From positions 62,001 through 126,000 of the forward strand of contig NZ_AMZB01000118.1 in the NCBI RefSeq assembly GCF_000313755.1: a DNA stretch of 64,000 nt, read 5' to 3'. Shown piece after piece: positions 53,390-61,519 of the stretch; position 1 is the first letter of the stretch; the number at the start of each line of letters is the position of its first letter. The notes under the pieces are model-generated. The model worked only from the letters and a program-made list of their open reading frames with translations. It was not told the origin of the DNA and ran no database searches. Source of the DNA: Pseudomonas nitroreducens TX1 (GTDB lineage Bacteria > Pseudomonadota > Gammaproteobacteria > Pseudomonadales > Pseudomonadaceae). A program made the translations under genes and the position numbers.

Positions 53390-53434
53390 GGCGCCGATGC
53401 TGCCGCCCGCGCGCGAGCCTCCCTAGCCCCGCTT

Positions 53435-53457
53435 CCTGTAGCTCCGTCGCTTACAGG
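53435..53457. promoter_or_regulatory. Late-activator box, P/O divergent promoter region
   Basis: CCTGTA-N11-TACAGG is a perfect dyad in the gap between terminase (minus) and scaffold (plus). The same format occurs at 60541-60563. In P2 the activator Ogr binds TGT-N12-ACA sites at about -55 of late promoters PP, PO, PV and PF; here the internal spacing is one base longer. The terminase start codon is 57 bp from the box centre. Confidence 0.7.
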
Positions 53458-53540
53458 ACCGAGCCGTTGCCCGGCTAGCCCCACCTCCCGACCATGCCCT
53501 CAACGCCACGGCGACCGCCGCCACGCATTGAGGACAGCAC

Positions 53541-54392
53541 ATGTCGACCCCCGCCAAGAAATTCCGCTCCAACTGGTTCCGCGTTGCCGTCGAAGGCGCG
53601 ACCTCGGACAAGCGCACCATCAAGCGCAGCTGGCTGGAGCAAGCCGCCAAGAACTTCGACCCGAAAACCTACGGCGCCCGCATCTGGCTGGAGCACTTCC
53701 GCAGCCTGCTTCCGGACAGCCCCTTCCGCGCCTACGGCGACGTCCTGGCGGTGAAGGCTGAAGAGGCCGAGGTCGACGGCCAGAAGAAGCTGGCCCTGTT
53801 CGTTCAGGTAGAGCCGACCCCCGACCTGGTCGCCATGAACAAGGCGAAGCAGAAAATCTACACCTCGATCGAGATCGACGATTCCTTCGCCGATACCGGC
53901 GAAGCCTACCTCGTCGGCCTGGCCGTCACCGACTCCCCGGCAAGCCTGGGCACTGACGTCCTCGCCTTCTCGGCTCAGAAGCCGGACGCCAGCCCCTTCA
54001 AGGATCGGCACTACTCCGAAACCTCGATGTTCTCTGAGTCCATCGAAGTGGACGGGCTCACCTTCGAGGAAGTGGAAGACCCGAAGACCGGCGTGGGCGC
54101 CAAGCTGCTCAGCAGCGTGAAGGCGTTGCTCAGTGGCAAACAGGCGCAGGCCGACGAGCAGTTCAGCCAGGTCGCCGAAGCGGTCCAGGCAGTGGCCGAG
54201 CATGTGAAGGACCTGCCGGAAAAGTTCGCCAGCCTGGAAGGCAAGCAGAGCGACCACGACGGCCAACTGACCAAGCTCAGCGCTGACCTGGACGAGCTGA
54301 AGCAAAAGCTCAGCCAGACCCCCGATACGACTCAGAGCAAGCGCCCCGTGGTAACCGGCGGCGAAAACAAGGTCGAGAAGACCGACTGCTGA
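53541..54392 (+). CDS. Capsid scaffolding protein/protease (P2 gpO family)
   Basis: This 283-aa protein has an N-terminal serine protease domain and a C-terminal coiled-coil scaffolding part (about 190-265). D23, H52 (IWLEHFRS) and S109 (IYTSIEID) occupy the places of the catalytic triad of P2 gpO. It assists head assembly and matures capsid proteins. It is the first gene of the rightward late operon. The ATG at 53541 follows GAGGACAGCAC. Confidence 0.92.
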   Translation: MSTPAKKFRSNWFRVAVEGATSDKRTIKRSWLEQAAKNFDPKTYGARIWLEHFRSLLPDSPFRAYGDVLAVKAEEAEVDGQKKLALFVQVEPTPDLVAMNKAKQKIYTSIEIDDSFADTGEAYLVGLAVTDSPASLGTDVLAFSAQKPDASPFKDRHYSETSMFSESIEVDGLTFEEVEDPKTGVGAKLLSSVKALLSGKQAQADEQFSQVAEAVQAVAEHVKDLPEKFASLEGKQSDHDGQLTKLSADLDELKQKLSQTPDTTQSKRPVVTGGENKVEKTDC

Positions 54393-54428
54393 TTCACCAC
54401 GACCGCCCTATCGCTACGGAGTAGCCTC

Positions 54429-55442
54429 ATGCATAACGATACCCGCCGCCTGTTCAACGAATACCTCGGCGTGCTCGCCGCGCTGAACGGTGTAGACGAC
54501 GTCACCACCAAGTTCTCTGTCGACCCGACCGTCGCCCAGACCTTGGAAACCCGCATCCAGGAATCGAGCGGCTTCCTGCAGCAGATCAACGTGCTCGGCG
54601 TTACCGAGCAGTCCGGTGAGAAAGTCGGCCTCGGCGTTTCCGGCCCGATCGCCAGCACCACCGACACTACTGCTCAGGACCGTCAAACCCGCGACGTGAC
54701 CGTGCTCGACAACCTGGGCTATCTCTGCACCCAGACCAACTTCGACAGCCACATCACGTACAAGAAGCTGGATGCCTGGCGCAAGTTCAAGGACTTCCAG
54801 GCCCGCATTCGTGACGCGATCCTGCGCCGCCAGGCCCTGGACCGCATCATGATCGGCTGGAACGGCACCAGCCGTGCCGCCACCTCGAACATCGCCACCA
54901 ACCCCCTGCTGCAGGATGTGAACATCGGCTGGCTGGAGAAGATGCGCCTCACCAACGCGGCGCGCGTGATGACCGAGGGTGATAAGGAAGCCGGCAAAAT
55001 CCTCATCGGCGCCACGGGCGACTTCAAGAACATCGACGCCCTGGTTTACGCCATGGTCAACGAACTCATTGAGCCCTGGTATCAGGAAGACTCTGAGCTG
55101 GTCGTCGTGTGTGGTCGCGAACTGCTGGCCGACAAGTACTTCCCGCTGGTCAACAAGGACCAGGCGCCCAGCGAGCAGTTGGCAGCCGATGTGGTCATGA
55201 GCCAGAAGCGCATCGGCGGCCTGCCTGCCGCTCGCGTTCCGTTCTTCCCTGCCAAGGGCCTGATGATCACCCGCCTCGACAACCTGTCGATCTACTGGCA
55301 GGAAGAGAGCCGCCGCCGCCAGATCGTGGACAACGCCAAGCGCGACCGCATCGAGAACTACGAGTCGTCCAACGATTCCTACGTGATCGAGGACCTCGGC
55401 TGCGCCGCGATGGCCGAGAACATCACTCTCCAGGTCGCGTGA
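54429..55442 (+). CDS. Major capsid protein (P2 gpN family)
   Basis: This 337-aa protein has the P2 capsid family landmarks RLFNEYLGVLAALNGV, FDSHITYKKLDAWRKF, WNGTSRAATSN and PFFPAKGLMITRLDNLSIYWQEESRRR. It forms the HK97-fold icosahedral shell, and the N-terminal part is probably removed by the gpO protease. It is 36 bp downstream of the scaffold gene. Confidence 0.95.
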   Translation: MHNDTRRLFNEYLGVLAALNGVDDVTTKFSVDPTVAQTLETRIQESSGFLQQINVLGVTEQSGEKVGLGVSGPIASTTDTTAQDRQTRDVTVLDNLGYLCTQTNFDSHITYKKLDAWRKFKDFQARIRDAILRRQALDRIMIGWNGTSRAATSNIATNPLLQDVNIGWLEKMRLTNAARVMTEGDKEAGKILIGATGDFKNIDALVYAMVNELIEPWYQEDSELVVVCGRELLADKYFPLVNKDQAPSEQLAADVVMSQKRIGGLPAARVPFFPAKGLMITRLDNLSIYWQEESRRRQIVDNAKRDRIENYESSNDSYVIEDLGCAAMAENITLQVA

Positions 55443-55453
55443 GGTAAACCGCC

Positions 55454-56278
55454 ATGAACCTCTGCCGCCGCCATTACCAGCGCGTCACCGCCGCCCAAGC
55501 GGCGGCGGAGGTCGCTGGTCCAACCCAGACCATGGCAGGACTGACCGCCTACGAACTCCAGCTCGCCCAGCTCATCCATGACCGGGCCCGCCTGAAGGGC
55601 ATTCAGTCCACCGAGGGCAAGATCGAGCTCAAGCGTCAGCTGCTCCCCGCCTATGCCCCCTACGTCGAGGGCGTGCTCTCGGCCGGGCAAGGCGCCCAGG
55701 ACGAGGTGCTGGTCACCATCATGCTCTGGCGCATTGACGCCGGAGCGTTCACCGAAGGCCTGGATATCGCCGCCTACGTGTTCGCGCACGGCCTGGTGAT
55801 GCCGGATCGATTCAACCGCACCGTCGGCTGCCTCGTTGCAGAGGAAGTGGCCGAGAGCGCCATCAAGGCCCTGAAGGCAGGTCAACCGTTCGACATCGCC
55901 GTGCTGCTGCGCACCGCCGAACTCACAGCCGAGCAGGACATGCCCGACGAGGTTAAGGCCAAGCTCTTTCTCGCCCTCGGCCGAGCCACCTTGCACGGGC
56001 TGTCCGTCGAGGTTCCGGGCAAGCCAGGTCAGGTCGAAGAAGGCGTCGCTCTCCTGACGCGCGCCATCGAGCTGCATGACAAGTGCGGCGGCAAGAAGGA
56101 CCTCGAAGCTGCCGATCGGCTGCACAAGAAACTGGCCGACGCTGCTACGGCAGCTGCTCCGACTTCGACAGAGCCGCCGCCTTCCAGCGCCCCAACCGGG
56201 AACAAGCCCTCTGTGTCTCGGAAACCGTCCGGCAAGGGCACCCGAAAGACCCAACAGAATCTGCCCCGCAAGGGCTGA
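55454..56278 (+). CDS. Terminase small subunit (P2 gpM family)
   Basis: This 274-aa protein has gpM landmarks RIDAGAFTEGLDIAAYVFAHGLVMPDRFNRT and FLALGRATLH. The C-terminal tail after residue 225 is low-complexity, rich in Pro, Ser and Lys, and probably disordered. It recognises cos for packaging together with gpP. A 103-bp gap follows before the head completion gene. Confidence 0.92.
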   Translation: MNLCRRHYQRVTAAQAAAEVAGPTQTMAGLTAYELQLAQLIHDRARLKGIQSTEGKIELKRQLLPAYAPYVEGVLSAGQGAQDEVLVTIMLWRIDAGAFTEGLDIAAYVFAHGLVMPDRFNRTVGCLVAEEVAESAIKALKAGQPFDIAVLLRTAELTAEQDMPDEVKAKLFLALGRATLHGLSVEVPGKPGQVEEGVALLTRAIELHDKCGGKKDLEAADRLHKKLADAATAAAPTSTEPPPSSAPTGNKPSVSRKPSGKGTRKTQQNLPRKG

Positions 56279-56381
56279 CCGAGCGCCCCGCGCACCCAAG
56301 CCGGCTCGGGGCCGATCTGCCTGGTGACTCCTTCCAGCGCAGTGACGCCCCGACCACCGGCTACCCATTCAAGGCAGGACC

Positions 56382-56846
56382 ATGAGCGCATTCGTAGCCA
56401 GCGGCGACGCAACCAATGGCGTCACCATCAACAGCGACGAGTTCTGGCCAGGCATCGACCTGGACACGCTCCGCGACGACATGCGCATCGGCTCCGATGT
56501 CAGCAACGCCAAGCTTGAAACCGCCGTAGTAGCAGCCCTTCTCAACGTCAATCGCCAGCTGGTCGAGTGGCAGGGCATGCAGCAGGACCAGGGCTACAGC
56601 ACCCTCAGCCAGGTCCCCGCGAAGAAGGTAAACGGCGAATCGGCCCTGGTGCTGCACTACCAGCGCGCCGTGCGCTGCGCCACCGCAGCCGAGCTGCTCG
56701 AGCGCTACCGCGGCTACGACGCCACCAACAACGGCAACCAGAACGCCGAAGAGCGCGCCCCGACCATCGACGAATACCGGCGCGATCTCGCCTGGGCAGT
56801 CAGTGACCTGGTCAATCGGCCGCGCTCAACCGTGGAGCTGATCTGA
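56382..56846 (+). CDS. Head completion/stabilization protein (P2 gpL family)
   Basis: This 154-aa protein matches gpL by TINSDEFWPGIDLDTLRDDMRIGSDVSNAKLE, LVEWQGMQ and the C-terminal EYRRDLAWAVSDLVNRPRSTVELI. It attaches to the portal vertex after packaging. The last codon overlaps the start of the next gene (TGATG). Confidence 0.92.
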   Translation: MSAFVASGDATNGVTINSDEFWPGIDLDTLRDDMRIGSDVSNAKLETAVVAALLNVNRQLVEWQGMQQDQGYSTLSQVPAKKVNGESALVLHYQRAVRCATAAELLERYRGYDATNNGNQNAEERAPTIDEYRRDLAWAVSDLVNRPRSTVELI

Positions 56847-57043
56847 TGGAAAAGCCCGAATACATCGACTGGAACGAAATCTCGCGCCGCGGCCTGCTCG
56901 AGCGCATCAACCGCGAAATCATGCACCCGCTTGGTTTGGCCGTCTGCCGTGTAATCGAGACGGGGCAGTCCCCGGGCGCCCTGGTATCCCCGGATGGCCC
57001 GTTCTGCTACCCGGAAGATCAGCAGAAGCACGAGGCCGAGTGA
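56846..57043 (+). CDS. Small phage protein between gpL and gpX
   Basis: This 65-aa protein reads MEKPEYIDWNEISRRGLLER then INREIMHPLGLAVCRVIETG and a proline-rich end. A similar small gene sits at this place in many Pseudomonas P2-like phages (annotated hypothetical). It overlaps both neighbours by one base (TGATG on each side), so translation is tightly coupled. No function known. Confidence 0.75.
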   Translation: MEKPEYIDWNEISRRGLLERINREIMHPLGLAVCRVIETGQSPGALVSPDGPFCYPEDQQKHEAE

Positions 57044-57255
57044 TGGCCGCCATCCTCCGCACGCAACAGCGCGACACCGTCGAAGCGCTCTGCTGGCGGT
57101 ACTACGGCCGGACTGGGAACGTCACCGAGGCCGTCCTCGAGGCGAACCCGGGCTTGGCCGACTACGGCCCGATCCTCCCCCAGGGCATCGAAGTCACAAT
57201 GCCCGACGCCCAGAACACCGCCCCGACACAGCAGGTAGTGAACCTGTGGGATTGA
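57043..57255 (+). CDS. Tail protein X (P2 gpX family)
   Basis: This 70-aa protein has the gpX/LysM-like pattern TQQRDTVEALCWRYYGRTGN, VLEANPGLADYGPILPQGIEV and MPD. It takes part in tail assembly, probably at the tail tube tip. The ATG at 57043 overlaps the previous stop. Confidence 0.9.
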   Translation: MAAILRTQQRDTVEALCWRYYGRTGNVTEAVLEANPGLADYGPILPQGIEVTMPDAQNTAPTQQVVNLWD

Positions 57256-57276
57256 CCAACAAGGGAAGTAGTAGAC

Positions 57277-57630
57277 ATGGCTGATCCAACCACCACTGCT
57301 GCTGGCGGTCTCCTGATGGGGCTGGGCCTTGGCGCCACCCTCCACGTCGACGGCTACGTGCTGTTCGGTGCCCTGCTCGGCGCCTGGATTACCACCAGCA
57401 GCCGCCACGACTTCAAAGTCTGGACGCGCATGTTTGCGCTGATCCTGCCCACCTGCGTCGGGTACCTCTCCGCCGGCCCGGCGCTCGCCCAGATTCCTTG
57501 GCTCACCACCCGCGAATTCGCCGCCCTGGTCTGCGCCGTGGTGGTCATCCCCCTGATCCTCAAGGCCGCAGCCTGGCTGGACAAACTCGACTTCGGCGAG
57601 ATTCTGCGCCGCATTCGCGGAGGGAGCTGA
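57277..57630 (+). CDS. Putative phage holin (first)
   Basis: This 117-aa protein has hydrophobic segments at about residues 8-40 (GGLLMGLGLGATLHVDGYVLFGALLGAWI), 52-70 and 82-98 and a charged C-terminus (KLDFGEILRRIRGG), fitting holins that permeabilise the inner membrane to time lysis. It is the first of two small membrane proteins before the endolysin. Class is not certain. Confidence 0.75.
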   Translation: MADPTTTAAGGLLMGLGLGATLHVDGYVLFGALLGAWITTSSRHDFKVWTRMFALILPTCVGYLSAGPALAQIPWLTTREFAALVCAVVVIPLILKAAAWLDKLDFGEILRRIRGGS

Positions 57631-57631
57631 C

Positions 57632-57904
57632 ATGTTCATGCTGATCATCCCGCTCATCACCGCCCTGGCCTACCTGGCCGGCGCAGCGCGCATCGCTTGC
57701 TTTCGCAGGGGGCCGGCACGCTATCGCCGCGGCATGTCGGTCGTCGCCAGCCTGCTGGGTGCGTCCATGGCCATCTGCGGCCTGGAAATCCTGTTCTACC
57801 GCCCGCCGGTCAGCCTGTGGCACGGCATCACCGCGTGCCTGCTGTGCGTCCTTATTTTCCGTTCCCGCGGCAACGTCGCCGCCCTGCTGAGGCCCTCCAC
57901 ATGA
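57632..57904 (+). CDS. Phage holin family protein (second)
   Basis: This 90-aa protein has three hydrophobic stretches (MFMLIIPLITALAYLAGAAR; SVVASLLGASMAICGLEIL; LWHGITACLLCVLIF) and basic loops. It resembles the Phage_holin_3 group. Its stop overlaps the endolysin start by 4 bp (ATGA). Having two holin-like proteins suggests a holin/antiholin pair, which is an inference. Confidence 0.75.
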   Translation: MFMLIIPLITALAYLAGAARIACFRRGPARYRRGMSVVASLLGASMAICGLEILFYRPPVSLWHGITACLLCVLIFRSRGNVAALLRPST

Positions 57905-58737
57905 CAACCCTTCGCCACGGCGATCGCGGGCAGGACGTCCGCACCCTGCAGAACCGTCTGAACGACCGCCTGAAGGTGGGCCTGGACGCCACCGGCCTAT
58001 TCGACGACGCCACGGAAGCCGCAGTGCAAACTTTCCAGCGTGGCGCAGGCCTGGTCGACGACGGAATCGTCGGCCCCAAGACCCAGTCGGCGCTGACCGG
58101 CCAGGGCACCGCCCTGCTGCTGGGCGCCGGCAACCTGGTCGCAGCTGCAAAGCGCCTGGATGTGCCGCTGGCCAGCGTCTACGCGGTCAACGAGGTCGAG
58201 TCGGCCGGCGCCGGCTTCCTGCCCAACGGCAAGCCCAAGATTCTGTTCGAGCGGCACCAGATGTATCGCCAGCTCTGCACGTCACGGCATCCTGACGACG
58301 ACGTCGCCGCGCTGAAGCGTCACGCCGACGAACTGGCCGCCCAGTACCCAAGCCTGATCAACCCCACCCCGGGCGGATACGCAGGCGGCGTCGCCGAACA
58401 CCAGCGCCTGGCCCAGGCCCGGCTGATAGACGACACCGCCGCCCTGGAGTCAGCCAGTTGGGGCGCCTTCCAGATCATGGGCTACCACGCCACCCGCCTG
58501 GGCTACGAGAGCGTGCAGGCCTTCGCCGAAGCGATGGCCAGCGGCGAACCGGCTCAGCTCGACGCGTTCGTGCGCTTCATCGAGGCCGACCCCGCCCTGC
58601 TCAAGGCCCTGAAGGCCCGCAAGTGGGCCGACTTCGCCAAGATCTACAACGGCCCGGCCTACGCCAGAAACCTCTACGACGTGAAGCTGCAGCGCGCCTT
58701 CGAGCGCTACTCCGCCAGCCTGAAGGAGGTCGCATGA
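57901..58737 (+). CDS. Endolysin: peptidoglycan-binding domain plus N-acetylmuramidase
   Basis: This 278-aa protein has an N-terminal peptidoglycan-binding domain (residues about 5-68: LRHGDRGQDVRTLQNRLNDR, VQTFQRGAGLVDDGIVGPKT) and a DUF3380-type muramidase domain (about 85-275) with YAVNEVESAGAGFLPNGKPKILFERH, where the glutamates of NEVES are the catalytic candidates, and WGAFQIMGYHA. No signal peptide, so it needs the holin to reach the wall. It is followed by an unknown gene and the spanins. Confidence 0.92.
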   Translation: MTTLRHGDRGQDVRTLQNRLNDRLKVGLDATGLFDDATEAAVQTFQRGAGLVDDGIVGPKTQSALTGQGTALLLGAGNLVAAAKRLDVPLASVYAVNEVESAGAGFLPNGKPKILFERHQMYRQLCTSRHPDDDVAALKRHADELAAQYPSLINPTPGGYAGGVAEHQRLAQARLIDDTAALESASWGAFQIMGYHATRLGYESVQAFAEAMASGEPAQLDAFVRFIEADPALLKALKARKWADFAKIYNGPAYARNLYDVKLQRAFERYSASLKEVA

Positions 58738-59021
58738 GCCCGCGCCCCGTAGCTCCACCCCCTGCCCCTCCAGCCCCGCCCGCTCGGCGAGCCACGGTCG
58801 TCATCAATGAGCAGCGCATCGACCTCGACCAGCTCCGCCGAATCGACCCGCAGGACGGCGACGTCCTGGTGCTTCCGGATGACTTCCCGCAGGGCGACTT
58901 CCACGCACTGGCCGAGGCGCTGCAGGTCGCCAAGCCGGGCATCAAGTGTCTGATCGTGCGTGGCGACGTCCGCCGCCTCGACGTCAGCGAAATGAACCGC
59001 CTGGGCTGGTACCGCGCATGA
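58734..59021 (+). CDS. Unknown protein within the lysis cassette
   Basis: This 95-aa protein starts with a proline-rich stretch (MSPRPVAPPPAPPAPPARR) and continues as a compact domain with VVINEQRIDLDQLRRIDPQDGDVLVL and IKCLIVRGDVRRLDVSEMN. No transmembrane helix and no signal peptide. It overlaps the endolysin and Rz genes by 4 bp on each side, with AAGGAGG as its ribosome binding site, so it is translated as part of the lysis cassette. I do not recognise it. It could regulate lysis timing. Confidence 0.7.
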   Translation: MSPRPVAPPPAPPAPPARRATVVINEQRIDLDQLRRIDPQDGDVLVLPDDFPQGDFHALAEALQVAKPGIKCLIVRGDVRRLDVSEMNRLGWYRA

Positions 59022-59461
59022 GCACGCTGCGCCAGGCGCTCTACGGCATAGCCCTGTTGGGCGCCCTGGCGCTGCTGCTGTGGGGCTATCACCAGCGCGG
59101 CTTGGCCGCCGACGCCACCTTGGCACTGGCCAACCAGCAGACGCATGACGCCGAGGCGCGGAACGAGCGCCTGTCCAACATCGTCACCGCCCTGCACGCC
59201 AACTTGCGAACCGAGCGTGAAGCGCAAACCAACCTGCGCACCACGCAAGACCAGCTCCGCCTGGGGCTGGCCACCCGGCAACGCCTGATCGAGGACCTGA
59301 AGCGTGAAAACGAGGAACTACGCGCATGGGCTGCTCAGCCTCTGCCTGACGATGCTCGCCGCCTGCGGCAGCGCCCGGCCATCATCGGAGCAGACGCTTA
59401 TCGCGACTGGCTGTCCGGCCGTGGTGCAGTGCCAGCTGCCCGCGACGGCGCCGGCCAGTAA
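59018..59461 (+). CDS. i-spanin (Rz / LysB-like)
   Basis: This 147-aa protein has one N-terminal transmembrane helix (about 6-23) and a long coiled coil (about 35-110, e.g. ARNERLSNIVTALHANLRTERE), the structure of inner-membrane spanins that help destroy the outer membrane at lysis. The Rz1 gene begins inside it in another reading frame. Confidence 0.88.
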   Translation: MSTLRQALYGIALLGALALLLWGYHQRGLAADATLALANQQTHDAEARNERLSNIVTALHANLRTEREAQTNLRTTQDQLRLGLATRQRLIEDLKRENEELRAWAAQPLPDDARRLRQRPAIIGADAYRDWLSGRGAVPAARDGAGQ

Positions 59462-59579
59462 CGGCGAGCTGCTCAACGACACCGACCGCGCCGAGTCCGC
59501 CTGGGCGGACTGCGCCGCCCAGGTCGACATGATCTACCGCCACCAGCAGGACCACCCACAGCATGTACAAGCCAGATAG
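59304..59579 (+). CDS. o-spanin (Rz1 / LysC-like lipoprotein)
   Basis: This 91-aa lipoprotein starts with GTG at 59304 inside the Rz gene in another frame and extends 118 bp past its end. The lipobox LAAC at residues 18-21 (C21) follows a short basic and hydrophobic signal. It is rich in proline and alanine in the middle. It joins Rz to link inner and outer membranes. The nested arrangement is typical of P2-like LysB/LysC. It overlaps the tail R gene by 17 nt. Confidence 0.85.
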   Translation: MKTRNYAHGLLSLCLTMLAACGSARPSSEQTLIATGCPAVVQCQLPATAPASNGELLNDTDRAESAWADCAAQVDMIYRHQQDHPQHVQAR

Positions 59580-60096
59580 CCTGCGAGCCGCGCTGCTTGC
59601 CTCGGTACCGCAACTGAAGCATGACCCCGAGCGCCTGCTGATCTTCATCGAGGAGGGCACCGTCCGATGCACTGCGGCGGCCTCCCTATCCTTCGAATAC
59701 GGCTACACCCTGCAGGTCATCCTGACCGACTTCCCAGGGTCGCCTGATGCCGTGATGCTGCCCCTGCTGGGCTGGCTCCGCGAGCACCAGAGCGAGCTGC
59801 TGGCCAACCTTGAAAAGTCGGCTGAAGCGATCAAGTTCGAAGCCGAGATCATCGACAAGAACAAGGTCGACCTGGCCATCACGCTTCCGTTGACCGAGCG
59901 CGTGGTAGTCCAGCGCCTCGAGAACGGAACCTACAGCGTCACCCACGTTCCTGAACCGCAATACGAGCCCTACGAGTCCTATGGCACCATGCAGTTCATC
60001 GCCAACGGTGATCTGCTGGCCGAGTGGGTTCCTCCGTCCGCACCGGACGGGATGGCGCTTGCCACGCCGCACCCGCAACACCACCACGATGGCTGA
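59563..60096 (+). CDS. Tail completion protein R (P2 gpR family)
   Basis: This 177-aa protein has the gpR landmarks MYKPDSLRAALLASVPQL, LIFIEEGTVRCT and LSFEYGYTLQVILTDFPG. It finishes the tail for joining to the head. It overlaps the spanin Rz1 and, by 8 nt, the S gene. Confidence 0.9.
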   Translation: MYKPDSLRAALLASVPQLKHDPERLLIFIEEGTVRCTAAASLSFEYGYTLQVILTDFPGSPDAVMLPLLGWLREHQSELLANLEKSAEAIKFEAEIIDKNKVDLAITLPLTERVVVQRLENGTYSVTHVPEPQYEPYESYGTMQFIANGDLLAEWVPPSAPDGMALATPHPQHHHDG

Positions 60097-60547
60097 CGCA
60101 CTCGACACGCTTGAGGATTGGGCGGGCCCGGTACTACGCGCCATGGAACCTGTTGCGCGGCGAAAGCTCGCCGCCGATCTGGCCCGCCGGCTCCGCCGTA
60201 GCCAGCAGAAGCGCATCGCCATGCAGAAGAACCCGGATGGCAGCGGGTACACAGCGCGAAAGCCCCGCGAGCTGCGCGGCAAGGCGGGCCACATCAAACG
60301 CCGCGCCGCCATGTTCACCAAGCTGCGCACCGCCCGCTACCTGAAGGCCAAGGGCGACTCGCAAGCCATCGTGCTCAGCTTCGCCGGCCGCATCTCCCGT
60401 ATCGCCCGCGTCCACCAATACGGCCTCAAGGATCGCGCCGCACCAGGTGCGCCCGACGTGCGCTATCCCGAGCGCAAGCTGTTCGGCTTCACCGACGCAG
60501 ACCTCGACCTGATCCGCGACGGCCTGCTCGAGCACATCCCCCTGTAA
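60089..60547 (+). CDS. Tail completion protein S / virion morphogenesis (P2 gpS family)
   Basis: This 152-aa protein has LRRSQQKRIAMQKNPDGSGY, AMFTKLRTARYLKAKG and RIARVHQYGLKDR, characteristic of gpS. Its stop codon lies within the late box at 60541-60563. Basic overall. It works with gpR in tail completion. Confidence 0.9.
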   Translation: MADALDTLEDWAGPVLRAMEPVARRKLAADLARRLRRSQQKRIAMQKNPDGSGYTARKPRELRGKAGHIKRRAAMFTKLRTARYLKAKGDSQAIVLSFAGRISRIARVHQYGLKDRAAPGAPDVRYPERKLFGFTDADLDLIRDGLLEHIPL

Positions 60548-60563
60548 GCCGCTGCGCTACAGG
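60541..60563 (+). promoter_or_regulatory. Late-activator box, V promoter
   Basis: CCTGTA-N11-TACAGG, identical in format to the box at 53435-53457, with the following ACCG(C/A)GC also shared. Its centre is 57 bp from the spike gene ATG at 60609, the same distance as between the P/O box and the terminase ATG. It overlaps the end of the S gene. Equivalent to P2 PV. Confidence 0.7.
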
Positions 60564-60608
60564 ACCGCGCGGCTGCGTCGCGCGCGCGTGAGCGCCATGC
60601 TCGGCGCC

Positions 60609-61181
60609 ATGACTGACTATGCCGAACTCGCCCGCCTCATCGAGAACCTGATCCGCATCGGCACCATTGCCGAAGTCGACCTGATCAAGGCGCGCGTCCG
60701 CGTACAAACCGGCGACCTGCTTACCGGCTGGTTGCCATGGCCAGCTGCACGCGCCGGAGACGACCGCGAGTGGGACCCTCCTACGGTCAATGAGCAGGTA
60801 GTGTTGCTCAGCCCCTCCGGTCAGTTGGCCAATGGAGTCGCAATCCTCGGCGTGTTCAGCGATGCACACCCCGCCAACGGTGACCGCGCCAAGCTTCACC
60901 GCCGCACCTACTCAGACGGCGCCGTGATCGAGTACGACAGCCAGGCGCACCATCTACGCGCCCATCTTCCAGGCGGAGGGAGCACAGAGCTGATCAGCGA
61001 CGGCGGCGTGCACATCGTCGGCGACATCACCCTTGATGGCGACCTCATCCAGACCGGCAACCAGCACGTAACCGGCAACGTCGAGGTCACCGTCGACGTC
61101 GTCACCGCTGGCATCAGCCTGGTGCACCACGTACACGGCGGCGTGCAGATCGGCGGCAGCAACACGGGAGCTCCGAAATGA
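60609..61181 (+). CDS. Baseplate spike protein V (P2 gpV family)
   Basis: This 190-aa protein starts MTDYAELARLIENLIRIGTI, followed by the OB-like domain (VDLIKARVRVQTGDLLTGWLPWP) and a beta-helical C-terminal spike with the metal motif LVHHVHGG (HxH) near the tip, as in P2 gpV, which coordinates iron at its apex. The start at 60609 is preferred to in-frame GTG 60588 and ATG 60597 because it matches the family and gives the same box-to-start spacing as in the P operon. It punctures the outer membrane during infection. Confidence 0.92.
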   Translation: MTDYAELARLIENLIRIGTIAEVDLIKARVRVQTGDLLTGWLPWPAARAGDDREWDPPTVNEQVVLLSPSGQLANGVAILGVFSDAHPANGDRAKLHRRTYSDGAVIEYDSQAHHLRAHLPGGGSTELISDGGVHIVGDITLDGDLIQTGNQHVTGNVEVTVDVVTAGISLVHHVHGGVQIGGSNTGAPK

Positions 61182-61519
61182 ACCGCATCACCGGCAGCAG
61201 CCTCGGCACGATCGAGCACATTCGGCAGAGCATCGCCGACGTGCTCATGACCCGCATCGGTACCCGCTGCATGCGCCGCGAATACGGCAGCCAGCTGCCT
61301 GACCTGGTCGACCAGCCCTTCAACGACGCCACGCGCCTGCGCGTCTACGCCGCCACGGTCATGGCGCTGATGCGCTGGGAGCCGCGCATTCGCATCAGCC
61401 GCGTGCAGTTCACCGGAGTGAGCCTGCAAGGCCGCGTGGTGCTGCTGCTCGAGGGAACCCTCGTCGACAGCAACGAACGGCAGAACATCAGCATTCCGCT
61501 CAGCCTGGGGGCCGCATGA
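61178..61519 (+). CDS. Baseplate wedge protein W (GPW/gp25 family)
   Basis: This 113-aa protein has the gp25 pattern GTIEHIRQSIADVLMTRIGTRCMRREYGSQLPDLVDQP (landmark) and the beta strand IRISRVQFTG. It overlaps V and J by 4 bp each. It starts sheath assembly in the baseplate. Confidence 0.93.
   Translation: MNRITGSSLGTIEHIRQSIADVLMTRIGTRCMRREYGSQLPDLVDQPFNDATRLRVYAATVMALMRWEPRIRISRVQFTGVSLQGRVVLLLEGTLVDSNERQNISIPLSLGAA

Noticed and set aside
60588-60608. Upstream GTG and ATG starts for the spike gene
   Set aside because: The family N-terminus begins at the ATG at 60609, which also keeps the box-to-start distance equal to that in the terminase operon.
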